In this document: one piece after another, positions 9,279 through 18,667 of the stretch
Numbering within the stretch: the first letter of the stretch is position 1
How the letters are laid out: each line of letters starts with the position of its first letter
Assembly: GCF_024642105.1 (NCBI RefSeq)
Contig: NZ_JAHEBT010000056.1
Location: 124,731-188,730, forward strand
Reading direction: 5' to 3'
Length of the DNA: 64,000 bases
Source: Flavobacterium sp.
Lineage (GTDB): Bacteria; Bacteroidota; Bacteroidia; Flavobacteriales; Flavobacteriaceae
Made by a program: the position numbers and the translations under genes
Notes under the pieces: generated by a model
Database searches by the model: none
The model's input: the letters and a program-made list of their open reading frames with translations, nothing else
Told to the model about the DNA's origin: nothing

Positions 9279-9311
9279 AATGATTGGGTGTTTTTTATTG
9301 AATTTTAGCCA

Positions 9312-9342
9312 CAAAGATAACTTTCAAGTAATTAAAACACAA
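9312..9342 (-). promoter_or_regulatory. Promoter of the nuo operon
   Basis: On the minus strand, TATCTTTG (9312-9319) matches the Bacteroidota -7 consensus TAnnTTTG. It is preceded 20 bases upstream by TTG (9340-9342), matching the short -33 element. Transcription would start a few bases downstream, about 30 bases before the nuoA ATG. Confidence 0.6.
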
Positions 9343-9452
9343 GCAGAAATCGTAATTTAATGGTACTGTAAATCTAAAAAATAGCTTATTTTTATTGATT
9401 ATAAATAAAGAATAGTTTTTATTTGTGTTTAAGAAGTTGTAAAAAACAATAA

Positions 9453-9487
9453 ACAAAAAAAACGTCCCGATTAATATCGGGACGTTT
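9453..9487 (-). terminator. Rho-independent terminator of the cold-shock gene
   Basis: An 11-bp perfect stem (AAACGTCCCGA pairing with TCGGGACGTTT, arms 9460-9470 and 9477-9487, 6-base loop) is followed on the minus strand by a T-rich run (9453-9460). It lies just downstream of the cold-shock gene and insulates it from the nuo operon. Confidence 0.85.
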
Positions 9488-9523
9488 AGACCATTCTCAG
9501 GCTAAAAAAATATTTTTTTCAGC

Positions 9524-9718
9524 TTAGATAACAGCTACTTGTGCAGCCACTTTTCCTTTTCTTCCTTCTTCTTCTACGTAGCTCACTCTGTCACCTTCGC
9601 GTAATTCTTCCGCTGTGATTCCTGATGCATGAACGAAGATGTCTTTTCCTGTTTCTTCGTCCGTAATGAATCCATAACCTTTAGATTCATTAAAAAATTT
9701 AACTGTACCTGTACGCAT
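9524..9718 (-). CDS. Cold-shock domain protein (CspA family)
   Basis: A 64-residue single-domain OB-fold nucleic-acid-binding protein that acts as an RNA chaperone. The RNP1-like motif KGYGFI (residues 13-18) and RNP2-like motif IFVHAS (27-32) are intact, with the aromatic residues that stack on single-stranded RNA. It is monocistronic, with its own terminator downstream and a TAnnTTTG box upstream. The sequence does not show whether it is cold-induced; many family members are constitutive. Confidence 0.95.
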   Translation of the reverse strand: MRTGTVKFFNESKGYGFITDEETGKDIFVHASGITAEELREGDRVSYVEEEGRKGKVAAQVAVI

Positions 9719-9747
9719 TGTAATAGTAATAATAATTTATAATAAGA

Positions 9748-9755
9748 CAAATGTA
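9748..9755 (-). promoter_or_regulatory. -7 promoter element of the cold-shock gene
   Basis: The minus strand reads TACATTTG, a perfect TAnnTTTG, 29 bases before the ATG. No convincing TTTG at -33 is visible, so this rests on the -7 box and its position. Confidence 0.45.
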
Positions 9756-9848
9756 ATGTTTAATATAATACGAAATGCGTTCTTCGGTTTTTATTTTGTA
9801 GAAATATTGATTTTCAACGTTTTCTGACCAAAATACTCGTTCAACTAC

Positions 9849-11627
9849 TTATATATCCAATTGGATATGCAATTCTTTTAATTGTGCTTCATCAATAGTT
9901 GAAGGCGCATCAATCATCACATCTCGTCCCGAATTGTTTTTTGGGAAGGCAATAAAATCACGAATGGTTTCTTGTCCACCTAAAATAGCGACTAATCGAT
10001 CCAATCCAAAAGCCAAACCTCCGTGAGGGGGTGCGCCAAATTGGAAGGCATCCATCAAGAAGCCAAATTGAGCTTTTGCTTCTTCGGGAGTGAATCCTAA
10101 GTATTTGAACATCAATTCTTGTGTCGCTTTATCATGAATACGAATAGAACCCCCTCCAATTTCGTTCCCGTTCAAGACCATATCATAAGCATTGGCACGC
10201 ACTTTTCCTGGATCAGTTGCTAATAAGCTAATGTCTTCTGGTTTAGGGGAGGTAAACGGGTGGTGCATGGCGTGATAACGACCACTTTGCTTCGCCTGTT
10301 CGCCTGTTAGGCTCGGGTCTTCTACAAATTCTAATAATGGGAAATCTACTACCCATAATGGGGCAAATTCGTCTGGTTTTCTCAATCCTAAACGAGTGGC
10401 TAATTCCATTCGTAAAGCCGAAAGTTGTGCTCTAGTTTTATTTGCAGGACCTGATAACACAAAAATCATATCGCCTGCTTGTGCTTGTGTTGCTTTCGCC
10501 CATTGTGCTAAATCATCTTGGTCGTAAAATTTATCTACGGATGATTTGTAAGTTCCATCTTCGTTGCATTTTACATACACCATTCCTGAAGCACCTACTT
10601 GTGGACGTTTTACCCAATCGATTAAAGCGTCAATCTCTTTTCGAGTGTAATTTCCAGCTCCTGGAACTGCAATTCCCACTACTAATTCAGCAGCGTTGAA
10701 AACAGGAAACTCTTTATGTTGTGCTACGGCATTTAACTCGCCAAATTCCATTCCGAAACGAATGTCTGGTTTGTCATTTCCGTACGTTTTCATAGCGTAA
10801 TCGTAAGTAATTCTTGGAAATTTAGCCACTTCAACTCCTTTTATTTCTTTTAATAAATGACGTGTAAGTCCTTCAAAAACATTCAAAATATCTTCTTGTT
10901 CTACAAAAGCCATTTCGCAGTCAATTTGAGTAAACTCAGGTTGTCTGTCGGCGCGTAAATCTTCGTCACGGAAGCATTTTACAATTTGGAAATACTTGTC
11001 CATTCCGCCCACCATCAATAGCTGCTTGAAAGTTTGTGGTGATTGTGGTAAAGCATAAAATTGTCCTTCATTCATTCGCGAAGGCACCACAAAATCACGG
11101 GCTCCTTCAGGAGTCGATTTGATTAAATACGGTGTTTCTACTTCGCAAAAATCCAAATCCGAAAGGTATTTACGAACTTCCATTGCCACTTTATGACGGA
11201 AAAGTAAACTGTTTTTTACTGGATTTCTTCGAATATCTAGGTAACGGTATTTCATTCGGATGTCTTCCCCACCATCAGTTTCATCTTCAATCGTGAAAGG
11301 AGGAGTCAAGGCCGCATTTAAAATGGTCATTTCTGAAACCAAAATCTCAATTTCCCCTGTAGGAATCGCTGTGTTTTTCGATTCACGTTCAATAACAGTT
11401 CCTTTTACTTGAATTACAAATTCGCGTCCAAGGGTTTTGGCCAATTCAAAAACTGATTTTTCGGTGCGACTTTCGTCAAAAATCAATTGCGTAATGCCAT
11501 AACGGTCACGCAAATCGACCCAATTCATAAATCCTTTATCGCGCGATTTTTGAACCCAACCCGCTAGTGTAACTTCTGTATTGATATGTGAGGCGTTCAA
11601 TTCGCCACAGTGATGACTTCTGTACAT
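9849..11627 (-). CDS. aspS: Aspartate--tRNA ligase
   Basis: Class IIb aminoacyl-tRNA synthetase charging tRNA with aspartate. It has 592 residues: an N-terminal OB-fold anticodon-binding domain (about 1-105), a class II catalytic core and the bacterial GAD insertion domain (about 290-420). Motif 2 is visible as [19 protein letters not shown] and motif 3 as [14 protein letters not shown] near residue 540. The length and GAD insertion mark the bacterial form. Without tRNA data I cannot tell whether it is discriminating or also acts on tRNA-Asn. It is monocistronic, with a TAnnTTTG box upstream. Confidence 0.97.
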   Translation of the reverse strand: MYRSHHCGELNASHINTEVTLAGWVQKSRDKGFMNWVDLRDRYGITQLIFDESRTEKSVFELAKTLGREFVIQVKGTVIERESKNTAIPTGEIEILVSEMTILNAALTPPFTIEDETDGGEDIRMKYRYLDIRRNPVKNSLLFRHKVAMEVRKYLSDLDFCEVETPYLIKSTPEGARDFVVPSRMNEGQFYALPQSPQTFKQLLMVGGMDKYFQIVKCFRDEDLRADRQPEFTQIDCEMAFVEQEDILNVFEGLTRHLLKEIKGVEVAKFPRITYDYAMKTYGNDKPDIRFGMEFGELNAVAQHKEFPVFNAAELVVGIAVPGAGNYTRKEIDALIDWVKRPQVGASGMVYVKCNEDGTYKSSVDKFYDQDDLAQWAKATQAQAGDMIFVLSGPANKTRAQLSALRMELATRLGLRKPDEFAPLWVVDFPLLEFVEDPSLTGEQAKQSGRYHAMHHPFTSPKPEDISLLATDPGKVRANAYDMVLNGNEIGGGSIRIHDKATQELMFKYLGFTPEEAKAQFGFLMDAFQFGAPPHGGLAFGLDRLVAILGGQETIRDFIAFPKNNSGRDVMIDAPSTIDEAQLKELHIQLDI

Positions 11628-11646
11628 GATTAAAAATATTTGTGTG

Positions 11647-11654
11647 CAAATTTA
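11647..11654 (-). promoter_or_regulatory. -7 promoter element of aspS
   Basis: The minus strand reads TAAATTTG, a perfect TAnnTTTG, 19 bases before the aspS ATG. The -33 region has only a TTTA-like match. Confidence 0.45.
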
Positions 11655-11691
11655 GGACTAATTATGAATAAATGGAGGATAAAATTATAAG

Positions 11692-11727
11692 AATAAAAAA
11701 ACCTGCAAATTTTACTTTGCAGGTTTT
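11692..11727 (-). terminator. Rho-independent terminator of the RND efflux operon
   Basis: A 12-bp stem (AAAACCTGCAAA with TTTGCAGGTTTT, arms 11698-11709 and 11716-11727, 6-base loop) is followed on the minus strand by TTTTTTATTC. It sits 25 bases after the stop of the RND permease gene. Confidence 0.85.
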
Positions 11728-11752
11728 CTATTCACTCTATTTAAAACAATTG

Positions 11753-14700
11753 TTATTCCGCTATTGCGTCTTGATTTCTTTTATTTCTGCGGTCACGTAA
11801 CCAGTATTTAGTTCGTTTTACCAAATAGAACATTACCGGTACCATTACCAAAGTTAATACTGTGGCATAGGTCAATCCGAAGATGATGGTCCAAGCCAAA
11901 GGACCCCAGAACATTACATTATCTCCACCCATAAAGAAATGTGGGTTGAAATCGGTTACCAAAGTAAAAAAGTCAAAGTTCAATCCGATGGCTAAAGGAA
12001 TTAATCCTAGGATAGCAGTTAAAGCAGTTAACAATACCGGACGTAATCTTGATTTACCCGATTCGATAATTACTTCTTTTATTTCTTCTAATGATAAATC
12101 GTCGTGACTTTCCAGTTTTTTATCGGCTACTTTTTTGTCCAATAATAAGACAAAGAAGTCCATTAGTACAATTCCGTTTTTCACCACAACTCCCGCAAGC
12201 GAGATGATTCCCATCATGGTCATCAGGATAACAAAATCCATATTGGCAATCACATAACCATAGAAAACCCCACTAAAACTCAACAATACGGTAAACATAA
12301 TCACCATGGTTTTAGAAACCGAATTAAATTGTAATACAATGATGATGGTGATTCCAGCCAAAGCTAAAAATAACGCATACATCAAGAAACTTTGGTTTTT
12401 ACCTTGTTCTTCTTGTACTCCAGAGAACGAGTAACTCACACTTTTAGGAAGGTCGTAACTTTTTAGTTCTTCCTTGATTTGTTTCGTGATTTCGTCTCCA
12501 TTATATCCAGTTAACACATTCGAATAAATAGTCATAATTCGTTTGTGGTTTTTTCTCTTAATCTGGTTGTAAGTCGTCGTTTTTTCTGTTTTTGAAACCG
12601 CAGAAATTGGGACTTGCATAATTTGACCATTGTTTTGGTTACGGAACGTCAACGATTGGTTGAAAAGAATATTTTCATTTTTACGTTGGTCGTCTTGCAT
12701 ACGCATTACAATGTTGTAATCATCATCGCCTTCTTTGTAAGTCGAAATTTCTTGTCCGTACACTGAACGACGCAGGTTGAAACCTAATTGTCCTGTAGAA
12801 ATTCCCATACTTCCTGCATTGGCACGATCTACTTTCACTTCCAATTCTGGACTTTCTTTGTTGATGTCGATGCCTAATTTTTCAATACCTGGAATGTTTT
12901 TAGAATCAAGGAAAGCAATCATTTTATCACCTTCTTTCAACATTTGGTCATAATCAGCACCTGTCAACTGAATACTAATTGGATACCCTGCAGGAGGTCC
13001 GTTAGCATCTTTTTCAACTGTAACGGTAGCGCCAGCAATTCCGGTTACTTTACTTCTAATTTCTTCTAAAATATCTGAAGTATTTATTCCTTTTCTAAAT
13101 TTGAATTCAGAGAAGCTCACAGTTACCTTTCCTTTAAAAGGCGTTTCAGAAGCCGAACCTGCATCTATGTTTGGATTTCCAGCACCAACACCTACTTGCG
13201 AAATGATAGATTCCGCCATAAAGTTCTTGTTGGTCTTTGGATCCACATATTTCTCTAAAATCTGAATGATTTGTTTTTCTACAAATAAAGTGGCTTTATT
13301 AGTTTTCTCAATAGACGTTCCTTGCGGATATTCAATATAAGCAATGGCTTGATTCGGAATATTATCAGGGAAGAACAATACTTTTCTTGGAAAAATTCCC
13401 AGAAGGATAAATGAAAAGAACAGCAAAGCAATAATTCCACCTAATGCTTTCCAAGCAGTTCTTCCAGACAAAATTTTCGCTAAAAAGATTTTGTATTTTT
13501 CTTCCATTCTTGGGAAGAAACTGTGCTGAAAGTCTTGTGTCCATTGGAACACTTTCCAGTAATACAACCACATTAACCCAACCGAAATTAGCAATAGATG
13601 ACCAACACCTCTTAATAATTTACTGTCGTAAATGTTACCAGGAACTGCAAATAAAATTCCTAATGTGATGAATACAATAGTATAAAAGCGTAGGCTTTTT
13701 TTCTTGATGTTTTTGTCTTCTAACGCCATAGAACCTCCTGTCATAGCAGCGTTGATTACCATTGCTACGAATAAAGAGCCTGTTAGAGTTACTGTTAATG
13801 TGATTGGGAAATATTTCATGAATTTACCCATGGTTCCTGGCCAAAGGGCAAATGGTAAAAACGCCATCAAAGTCGTCGCTGTCGACGAAATTACCGGCCA
13901 AGCAATTTCTCCAATTCCCACTTTCGAAGCCTGAATTCGAGTCATTCCTTTTTGCATATTGGCATACACATTATCCACTACCACAATACCGTCATCTACC
14001 AGCATTCCTAATCCCATTACCAATCCAAATAATACCATGGTATTTAGGGTTAATCCAAACATAGACAAGATAGCAAAAGCAATCATCATCGATAATGGAA
14101 TGGCAGCACCAACAAATAAAGAGTTACGTAATCCCATAGTAAACATCAACACGATCATTACCAAAATGATTCCGAAAATGATGTGGTTGGACAATTCGTC
14201 AACCTGATGTTCTACTCGAGAGGATTGGTCACTAGTCAATTCTACTTTTAAGTTTTTTGGCAAATAGGTTTCTTGAGCCGTTTTGACTCTTTCTTTTACT
14301 TGCTCAATGGCCGAAATCATGTTTTGGTTGGAACGTTTTTTAACGTTCAACATCACCACTTCAGCTCCTTTTTCACGAGCGTAGGTTGTTTTTTCTTTCT
14401 CTTTGAAACTAATAGTGGCAATATCTTTTAGATAAACAGGACCGCCAAAAGATTTCACGATAATGTTTTCTAATTCTTTAGGCTCTTTGAACTCTCCCAC
14501 AATTCGGATGTTGTTGCGAGAACCTTGCGAGATTAAATTTCCTCCAGAAAGCGTCATATTTTCATATTTCACGGCATTTTGGATTTCGTCAAAAGTCACT
14601 TGAGCCGCCGTCATTTTGAAAATGTCCACTGCAATTTCAACTTCTTTGTCATCGACACCAAGGATGTCTACTTTTTTGATTTCCGAAATTTCTTCAATAT

Positions 14701-15226
14701 CATCTTGCAATAATTCCCCGTATTTTTTCAATTGTTGGGTAGTATAGTTTCCTTGCAAATTGATGTTCAAAATTGGCACTTCTTCCGAAATGTTCAATTC
14801 AAAAACATTTGGTTCTACCTTGCTTCCGTTGTCCATATTGGGCCAATCGGTATCGGCTTTGGCATTATCTACTTTGTCTTTGATTTTTTGTTTGGCTTGT
14901 TCTACCGTAACATCATCCGAAAATTCAGCGATAATCATTCCGTAATCTTGGAACGAACTTGAAGTCACTTTTTCTACTCCGCTGATGTTTTTGATTTGTT
15001 TTTCTAAAGGCTTGATAACCAATTTTTCTACATCTTCGGCTGAGTTTCCTGGGAATACAGAAGAGATGTAAATTTTGTTTTCGATGATTTCTGGGAAATC
15101 TTCACGAGGCATATTAATGTAAGCGGTCAAACCGGCTATAACAATAATAAACGTCAAGATATAAACGGTGACACGATTGTCTACTGCCCAACTTGAGATG
15201 CCGAATTCTTTATTTTGATGTGACAT
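11753..15226 (-). CDS. RND efflux transporter permease subunit (HAE1/AcrB-like)
   Basis: Inner-membrane proton-driven pump of a tripartite efflux system, 1157 residues. The N-terminal helix (TVYILTFIIVIAGLTAYINM), two large periplasmic porter regions and two six-helix bundles are visible. The fourth-helix motif GMLVDDGIVVVDN carries the paired Asp residues of the proton relay. GVVVKNGIVLMDF is the matching motif in the second half. The central loop is enlarged and holds two extra hydrophobic stretches (about residues 512-530 and 545-560), which lengthens the protein over the usual 1030-1050. It lies last in an operon with its adaptor and outer-membrane channel. The substrate is unknown. Confidence 0.92.
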   Translation of the reverse strand: MSHQNKEFGISSWAVDNRVTVYILTFIIVIAGLTAYINMPREDFPEIIENKIYISSVFPGNSAEDVEKLVIKPLEKQIKNISGVEKVTSSSFQDYGMIIAEFSDDVTVEQAKQKIKDKVDNAKADTDWPNMDNGSKVEPNVFELNISEEVPILNINLQGNYTTQQLKKYGELLQDDIEEISEIKKVDILGVDDKEVEIAVDIFKMTAAQVTFDEIQNAVKYENMTLSGGNLISQGSRNNIRIVGEFKEPKELENIIVKSFGGPVYLKDIATISFKEKEKTTYAREKGAEVVMLNVKKRSNQNMISAIEQVKERVKTAQETYLPKNLKVELTSDQSSRVEHQVDELSNHIIFGIILVMIVLMFTMGLRNSLFVGAAIPLSMMIAFAILSMFGLTLNTMVLFGLVMGLGMLVDDGIVVVDNVYANMQKGMTRIQASKVGIGEIAWPVISSTATTLMAFLPFALWPGTMGKFMKYFPITLTVTLTGSLFVAMVINAAMTGGSMALEDKNIKKKSLRFYTIVFITLGILFAVPGNIYDSKLLRGVGHLLLISVGLMWLYYWKVFQWTQDFQHSFFPRMEEKYKIFLAKILSGRTAWKALGGIIALLFFSFILLGIFPRKVLFFPDNIPNQAIAYIEYPQGTSIEKTNKATLFVEKQIIQILEKYVDPKTNKNFMAESIISQVGVGAGNPNIDAGSASETPFKGKVTVSFSEFKFRKGINTSDILEEIRSKVTGIAGATVTVEKDANGPPAGYPISIQLTGADYDQMLKEGDKMIAFLDSKNIPGIEKLGIDINKESPELEVKVDRANAGSMGISTGQLGFNLRRSVYGQEISTYKEGDDDYNIVMRMQDDQRKNENILFNQSLTFRNQNNGQIMQVPISAVSKTEKTTTYNQIKRKNHKRIMTIYSNVLTGYNGDEITKQIKEELKSYDLPKSVSYSFSGVQEEQGKNQSFLMYALFLALAGITIIIVLQFNSVSKTMVIMFTVLLSFSGVFYGYVIANMDFVILMTMMGIISLAGVVVKNGIVLMDFFVLLLDKKVADKKLESHDDLSLEEIKEVIIESGKSRLRPVLLTALTAILGLIPLAIGLNFDFFTLVTDFNPHFFMGGDNVMFWGPLAWTIIFGLTYATVLTLVMVPVMFYLVKRTKYWLRDRRNKRNQDAIAE

Positions 15227-15229
15227 AGT

Positions 15230-15363
15230 AGCCCCCTAACCCCCAAAGGGGGAACTCCTATTAGGGGTCAATAGGAATTTATGTTAATAATAATAAAATA
15301 GTTTTACTGCCTTTTTACTTTGTTTACAAAGTTGCTAATTCCCCCTTCGGGGGTTAGGGGGCT
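15230..15363. repeat. 25-bp G/C-rich inverted repeat pair inside the efflux operon
   Basis: Two 25-base elements in opposite orientation (15230-15254 and 15339-15363) differ at one position. Each contains a C-run and G-run around a short loop (CCCCCTTCGGGGG in the right copy, a UUCG-tetraloop-like hairpin) followed by a second G/C run. Between them are a small hairpin (TCCTATT...AATAGGA) and AT-rich DNA. The right copy abuts the stop codon of the adaptor gene. The elements could act as an intercistronic RNA structure, a partial terminator, or a REP-like or non-autonomous mobile element. Confidence 0.75.
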
Positions 15364-16506
15364 TTAAAAGTTCAATTTCATTCCTTCAGAAATCGTGTTT
15401 ACTCCTTCGGTTACAATGATATCATTAGCGGATAAACCGGTTAGGATTTCAGTCACATTGTCTGATGATTTTCCTAGGGATACAAGTACTTTTTTAGCAG
15501 TTGCTGTTTTCCCATTGCTATTAATGGCAACAAAAACAAATTTGTTTCCTTCTCCGTCTTCTTGAATAACATTGGTTGGAACTACAATAGCATTTTTAGC
15601 TGTGTAATCAATCACTTTTAATTTAGCTACTTGGTTAGGGCGCAATAAATTTTCTGGGTTTGGAATGCTTACTTCAATACCGAAACTTCTGTTGTTTGGG
15701 TTGATGAAATTACCAATTTGGCGTACTTTTCCTTTGTAGTTTTTATTTAACGATGTCAAGAAAACATCTACTTGAGTACCAACTTTTAGTTTGCCAATAT
15801 AGCTCTCAGGAACTGAAGTTGAAACATACATATTGTTCAAATTCACAATACGCATCAAACCTTGAGCACCCGCTGAAACTACCTGTCCTCTTTCTACAAA
15901 AACTTCATCAATTGTTCCTGAGAAAGGCGCACGAATTACCGTTTTGGCTAACATGGCTTTGGCTTGTGCTACAGAACGTTGTAAGCTTAGCATTTGCGTT
16001 TGTGCTTGTAGGTACTGAATTTCAGAACCAATTTTTTGATTCCAAAGATTTTTTTGTCTTTCAAAAGTAGTTTTAGCCAATTGGTATTGCGTTTCTAGAC
16101 TAGCAACTTGTTGGCTTGAACCACCATCATCTACACGCGCTAGAATTTGTCCTTTGCTTACGTGTTGTCCTGCTTTGGCGTTTAACACTACCAAAGTTCC
16201 AGGTATTTCAGGTTGAATTAAGATGTTTTCTTTAGTATTCACACTTCCTTGAATATCTAAATAGTGATTGAATAAAGTGTCTTTTAGCGTCATAACCGAA
16301 ACTAAGGCTTCTTCTTTCTTTACATTTAATGTTGCTAGTGCCGCATCAATTTTGGCTAAGTCAGCTTGAATTACTGCTTTTCTTGCGTGCAATTCTTTAT
16401 TGTTTTTAGCAGCAATCAATTCGTCAACCGTTTGATTGTTGTCTTTTTCTCCGCAAGAAACAATTAGTGTAGCTGCGATAAGTAATGGGAGTATTTTCTT
16501 TGTCAT
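15364..16506 (-). CDS. RND efflux periplasmic adaptor (membrane fusion protein), lipoprotein
   Basis: Adaptor linking the RND pump to the outer-membrane channel. I start it at the ATG at 16506 (MTKKILPLLIAATLIVSCGE); the frame extends seven codons further. The signal peptide ends in a lipobox-like IVSC, so it is probably lipid-anchored. A coiled-coil hairpin (about residues 25-75 and 135-185) interrupts a lipoyl-like domain (EIPGTLVVLNAKAGQHVSKG...VDDGG), followed by barrel domains (FSGTIDEVFVERGQVV). The order TetR, TolC-like, adaptor, pump is a standard self-regulated efflux operon. Confidence 0.93.
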   Translation of the reverse strand: MTKKILPLLIAATLIVSCGEKDNNQTVDELIAAKNNKELHARKAVIQADLAKIDAALATLNVKKEEALVSVMTLKDTLFNHYLDIQGSVNTKENILIQPEIPGTLVVLNAKAGQHVSKGQILARVDDGGSSQQVASLETQYQLAKTTFERQKNLWNQKIGSEIQYLQAQTQMLSLQRSVAQAKAMLAKTVIRAPFSGTIDEVFVERGQVVSAGAQGLMRIVNLNNMYVSTSVPESYIGKLKVGTQVDVFLTSLNKNYKGKVRQIGNFINPNNRSFGIEVSIPNPENLLRPNQVAKLKVIDYTAKNAIVVPTNVIQEDGEGNKFVFVAINSNGKTATAKKVLVSLGKSSDNVTEILTGLSANDIIVTEGVNTISEGMKLNF

Positions 16507-16539
16507 GGGTGTTCTATTTGATGTCATAATGTGTTGCTG

Positions 16540-17886
16540 TTAGTTCTGAGTTACGATTTTTTCTAAAGTGGCTTTTTTATTGATTACGTCAAGCATGGCT
16601 TGTAAATAATTTTGTTGTGCTGTGTACAATTGACGTTGTGCTTCGCTCAAATCAAAGCTAGAAGACAATCCTTCTTTTAATTTGGTTTGTTGTTTGTTTT
16701 CAATACGTTCAGCTAGTGTCAAACTACTTTTGGTAGTATTTAATTGTTCCAAGCTGTATTCGTAATCGCTTTTGGCTTTTTCAAATTGTAATTTAAGTGT
16801 TTGCTCTACTTGTAACATTTGTGTTTTGGCTTGTTCCAAAGCAATTTTAGCTTGTTGTGTTTTAGCGGTTCTACCTAAGCTACTAAAAATCGGGATGTTT
16901 AAATTCAACCCAACATTAGAATAATTCAACCAACGTTGATTAGAATTGAAGAATTGAAATTGGTTTCCAAAGGCATTGTAGCCTAAATTATAAGCTGCTG
17001 CTAAAGTCGGCAAGGCATTGCTTTTTTCTAAAAGCACTAATAATTTTTTGCTTTCTACCAAGTTGTCTTGAATTTTATAATCAATCGCATTTTCTACAAG
17101 GAAAGTGGCTTGTGCTAGTCCTAAGTCAATGTTATTTTGTGCCAATGTGTTTAGTTTGTCTGTCAAAGTCAAATCATTTTCCATTGCAATACCTAAAACT
17201 AATTTCAGCATATTGGAGGCAATAGTTTTTTGACGTTTGACATTTTCTTGCGCACTCTTTATAGTAGCCAATGTAATTTGAAGCTGCTCTACATTTTCTT
17301 CTTCGATTAAACCGTTTTTGAAAATTTGGTTGGTTTCGTTTAGGGTCTTTTCTAAGTTGGCTTTGTTTTTTTCTAAAATCGCAATACTTTCTTGTGCCAA
17401 TAAAACATTTCCGTAGGCATTGATTACCATTTCTCGGATTTCTTGATTGGTTTTGATTTTGGCATTTTCAGAAATTTGCAAATAGACTTTAGCCGACTGT
17501 AATCCTACTAAATACGAACCGTTGAAGATAAGTTGACTTACTGTTGTACTAGCTGACATATTTTGTTTCGTTCCAAAAGCAACTTCAGCGAATTCTCCAG
17601 GTTGTCCGCCAAAAAATTCAGCAGGAATCAATGATTTTTGTAGTTCAATATTGTTTTGGTATCCAACAGCCGCATTGATTTGTGGTAAACCAATTGTTGT
17701 GGTTTCCCATTTTTTCTTTTTAGCGGCATCAATATCTCTTGCAGCATTGATGGCGTTGTAATTGTGTGTCAATGCATATTCGATAGCCTCGTTTAAGGAG
17801 TACGAATACGATTGTTTGGTGCTTTTTTGCTGTGCATTTAAGCCAATCGTGAAAGCGAGTAGGGCGATTACATGTGTTTTTTTCAT
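16540..17886 (-). CDS. TolC-family outer-membrane efflux channel
   Basis: A 448-residue outer-membrane factor that forms the exit duct of the efflux system. It has a Sec signal peptide (MKKTHVIALLAFTIGLNAQ) followed by two repeats of long alpha-helical coiled coil typical of OEP domains. Examples are SLNEAIEYALTHNYNAINAA near the N-terminus and the C-terminal repeat containing NKQQTKLKEGLSSSFDLSEA. Its start directly follows the TetR-gene stop, so the two are translated from one mRNA. Confidence 0.92.
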   Translation of the reverse strand: MKKTHVIALLAFTIGLNAQQKSTKQSYSYSLNEAIEYALTHNYNAINAARDIDAAKKKKWETTTIGLPQINAAVGYQNNIELQKSLIPAEFFGGQPGEFAEVAFGTKQNMSASTTVSQLIFNGSYLVGLQSAKVYLQISENAKIKTNQEIREMVINAYGNVLLAQESIAILEKNKANLEKTLNETNQIFKNGLIEEENVEQLQITLATIKSAQENVKRQKTIASNMLKLVLGIAMENDLTLTDKLNTLAQNNIDLGLAQATFLVENAIDYKIQDNLVESKKLLVLLEKSNALPTLAAAYNLGYNAFGNQFQFFNSNQRWLNYSNVGLNLNIPIFSSLGRTAKTQQAKIALEQAKTQMLQVEQTLKLQFEKAKSDYEYSLEQLNTTKSSLTLAERIENKQQTKLKEGLSSSFDLSEAQRQLYTAQQNYLQAMLDVINKKATLEKIVTQN

Positions 17887-18489
17887 TTATAATAAAGGTG
17901 AGGTGTTTAGTAAATGTTTTTCAAGTTCTATAATTCCTTTGGGTGTGGCCATTGCTCTAATGTGGTATTCCAATGCCTCTAATTCTAATTTTTTCGCTTC
18001 TTTTTCAGAGCTAATATTTTCATTGATATTAGAGATTAGTGCGTAATAAAAGGCAACATAATTAGTTACATTCAATTCTTGACGATACAATCCTTCTTGT
18101 ATTCCTTTTTCAACATTTTGTCGGAATAATGTATTGCATTCGTTGGTGGATTTCGAGGTCAATTTCTGATAAATTTCAGGATAATGTTTCTTCAATTGAT
18201 ACGATGGTGAAGTCTCAATGGAATTGAACATTTCTTTGAACATCTTGATGATTTCGAAATTCTCTTCAATTGCATTGTAGTTTTTTGCTACAATTTTCGC
18301 AATCGTCTCGTTGATTTCTTTCAGCCCAGTTTCAGTAGTCTCTTCAATCAGGATTTCTTTGTTGCAGAAATATTTGTAAATCGTTTTTTTAGAAATACAC
18401 ATTTCGTTAGCAATGTCATCCATGGTGACACTTTTGAAGCCAATCTTCAAAAACAGGTTACTTGCTTTAGATATAATTTTATCTTTCAT
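17887..18489 (-). CDS. TetR/AcrR-family transcriptional regulator
   Basis: A 200-residue one-component regulator with an N-terminal helix-turn-helix (VTMDDIANEMCISKKTIYKYF is the recognition region, about residues 21-41) and a C-terminal helical ligand-binding and dimerisation domain. It is the first gene of the efflux operon and overlaps nothing upstream. A 28-base palindrome covering its promoter is the likely operator, so autorepression with release by an efflux substrate is the simplest reading. The ligand is unknown. Confidence 0.93.
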   Translation of the reverse strand: MKDKIISKASNLFLKIGFKSVTMDDIANEMCISKKTIYKYFCNKEILIEETTETGLKEINETIAKIVAKNYNAIEENFEIIKMFKEMFNSIETSPSYQLKKHYPEIYQKLTSKSTNECNTLFRQNVEKGIQEGLYRQELNVTNYVAFYYALISNINENISSEKEAKKLELEALEYHIRAMATPKGIIELEKHLLNTSPLL

Positions 18490-18507
18490 TCATAAAAAAT
18501 TGTGGTG

Positions 18508-18547
18508 CAAATATAGAACGGAAACTTTAAATACCAAAAAAGTTTCC
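18508..18547 (-). promoter_or_regulatory. Promoter and candidate TetR operator of the efflux operon
   Basis: On the minus strand, TATATTTG (18508-18515) is a perfect -7 box, with TTTG (18535-18538) 19 bases upstream as the -33 element. A perfect inverted repeat, GGAAACTTT and AAAGTTTCC (arms 18520-18528 and 18539-18547, 10-base spacer), covers the spacer and the -33 box. Repressor bound there would occlude RNA polymerase. The length and symmetry suit a TetR-family dimer. Confidence 0.7.
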
Positions 18548-18632
18548 AATGTTTTTGTTCTTTATTTTTATTTTGGATTAAAAATCTTAAAATCAGCGGG
18601 TTTTTTGAATCGAATTATTCGGTATGGAGTTG

Positions 18633-18640
18633 TATATTTG
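18633..18640 (+). promoter_or_regulatory. -7 promoter element of the polyprenyl synthase gene
   Basis: TATATTTG is a perfect TAnnTTTG, 27 bases before the ATG. No clear -33 match lies at the ideal distance. Confidence 0.45.
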
Positions 18641-18667
18641 GGCTTTGTAAACAGGAATTAAATAGTT

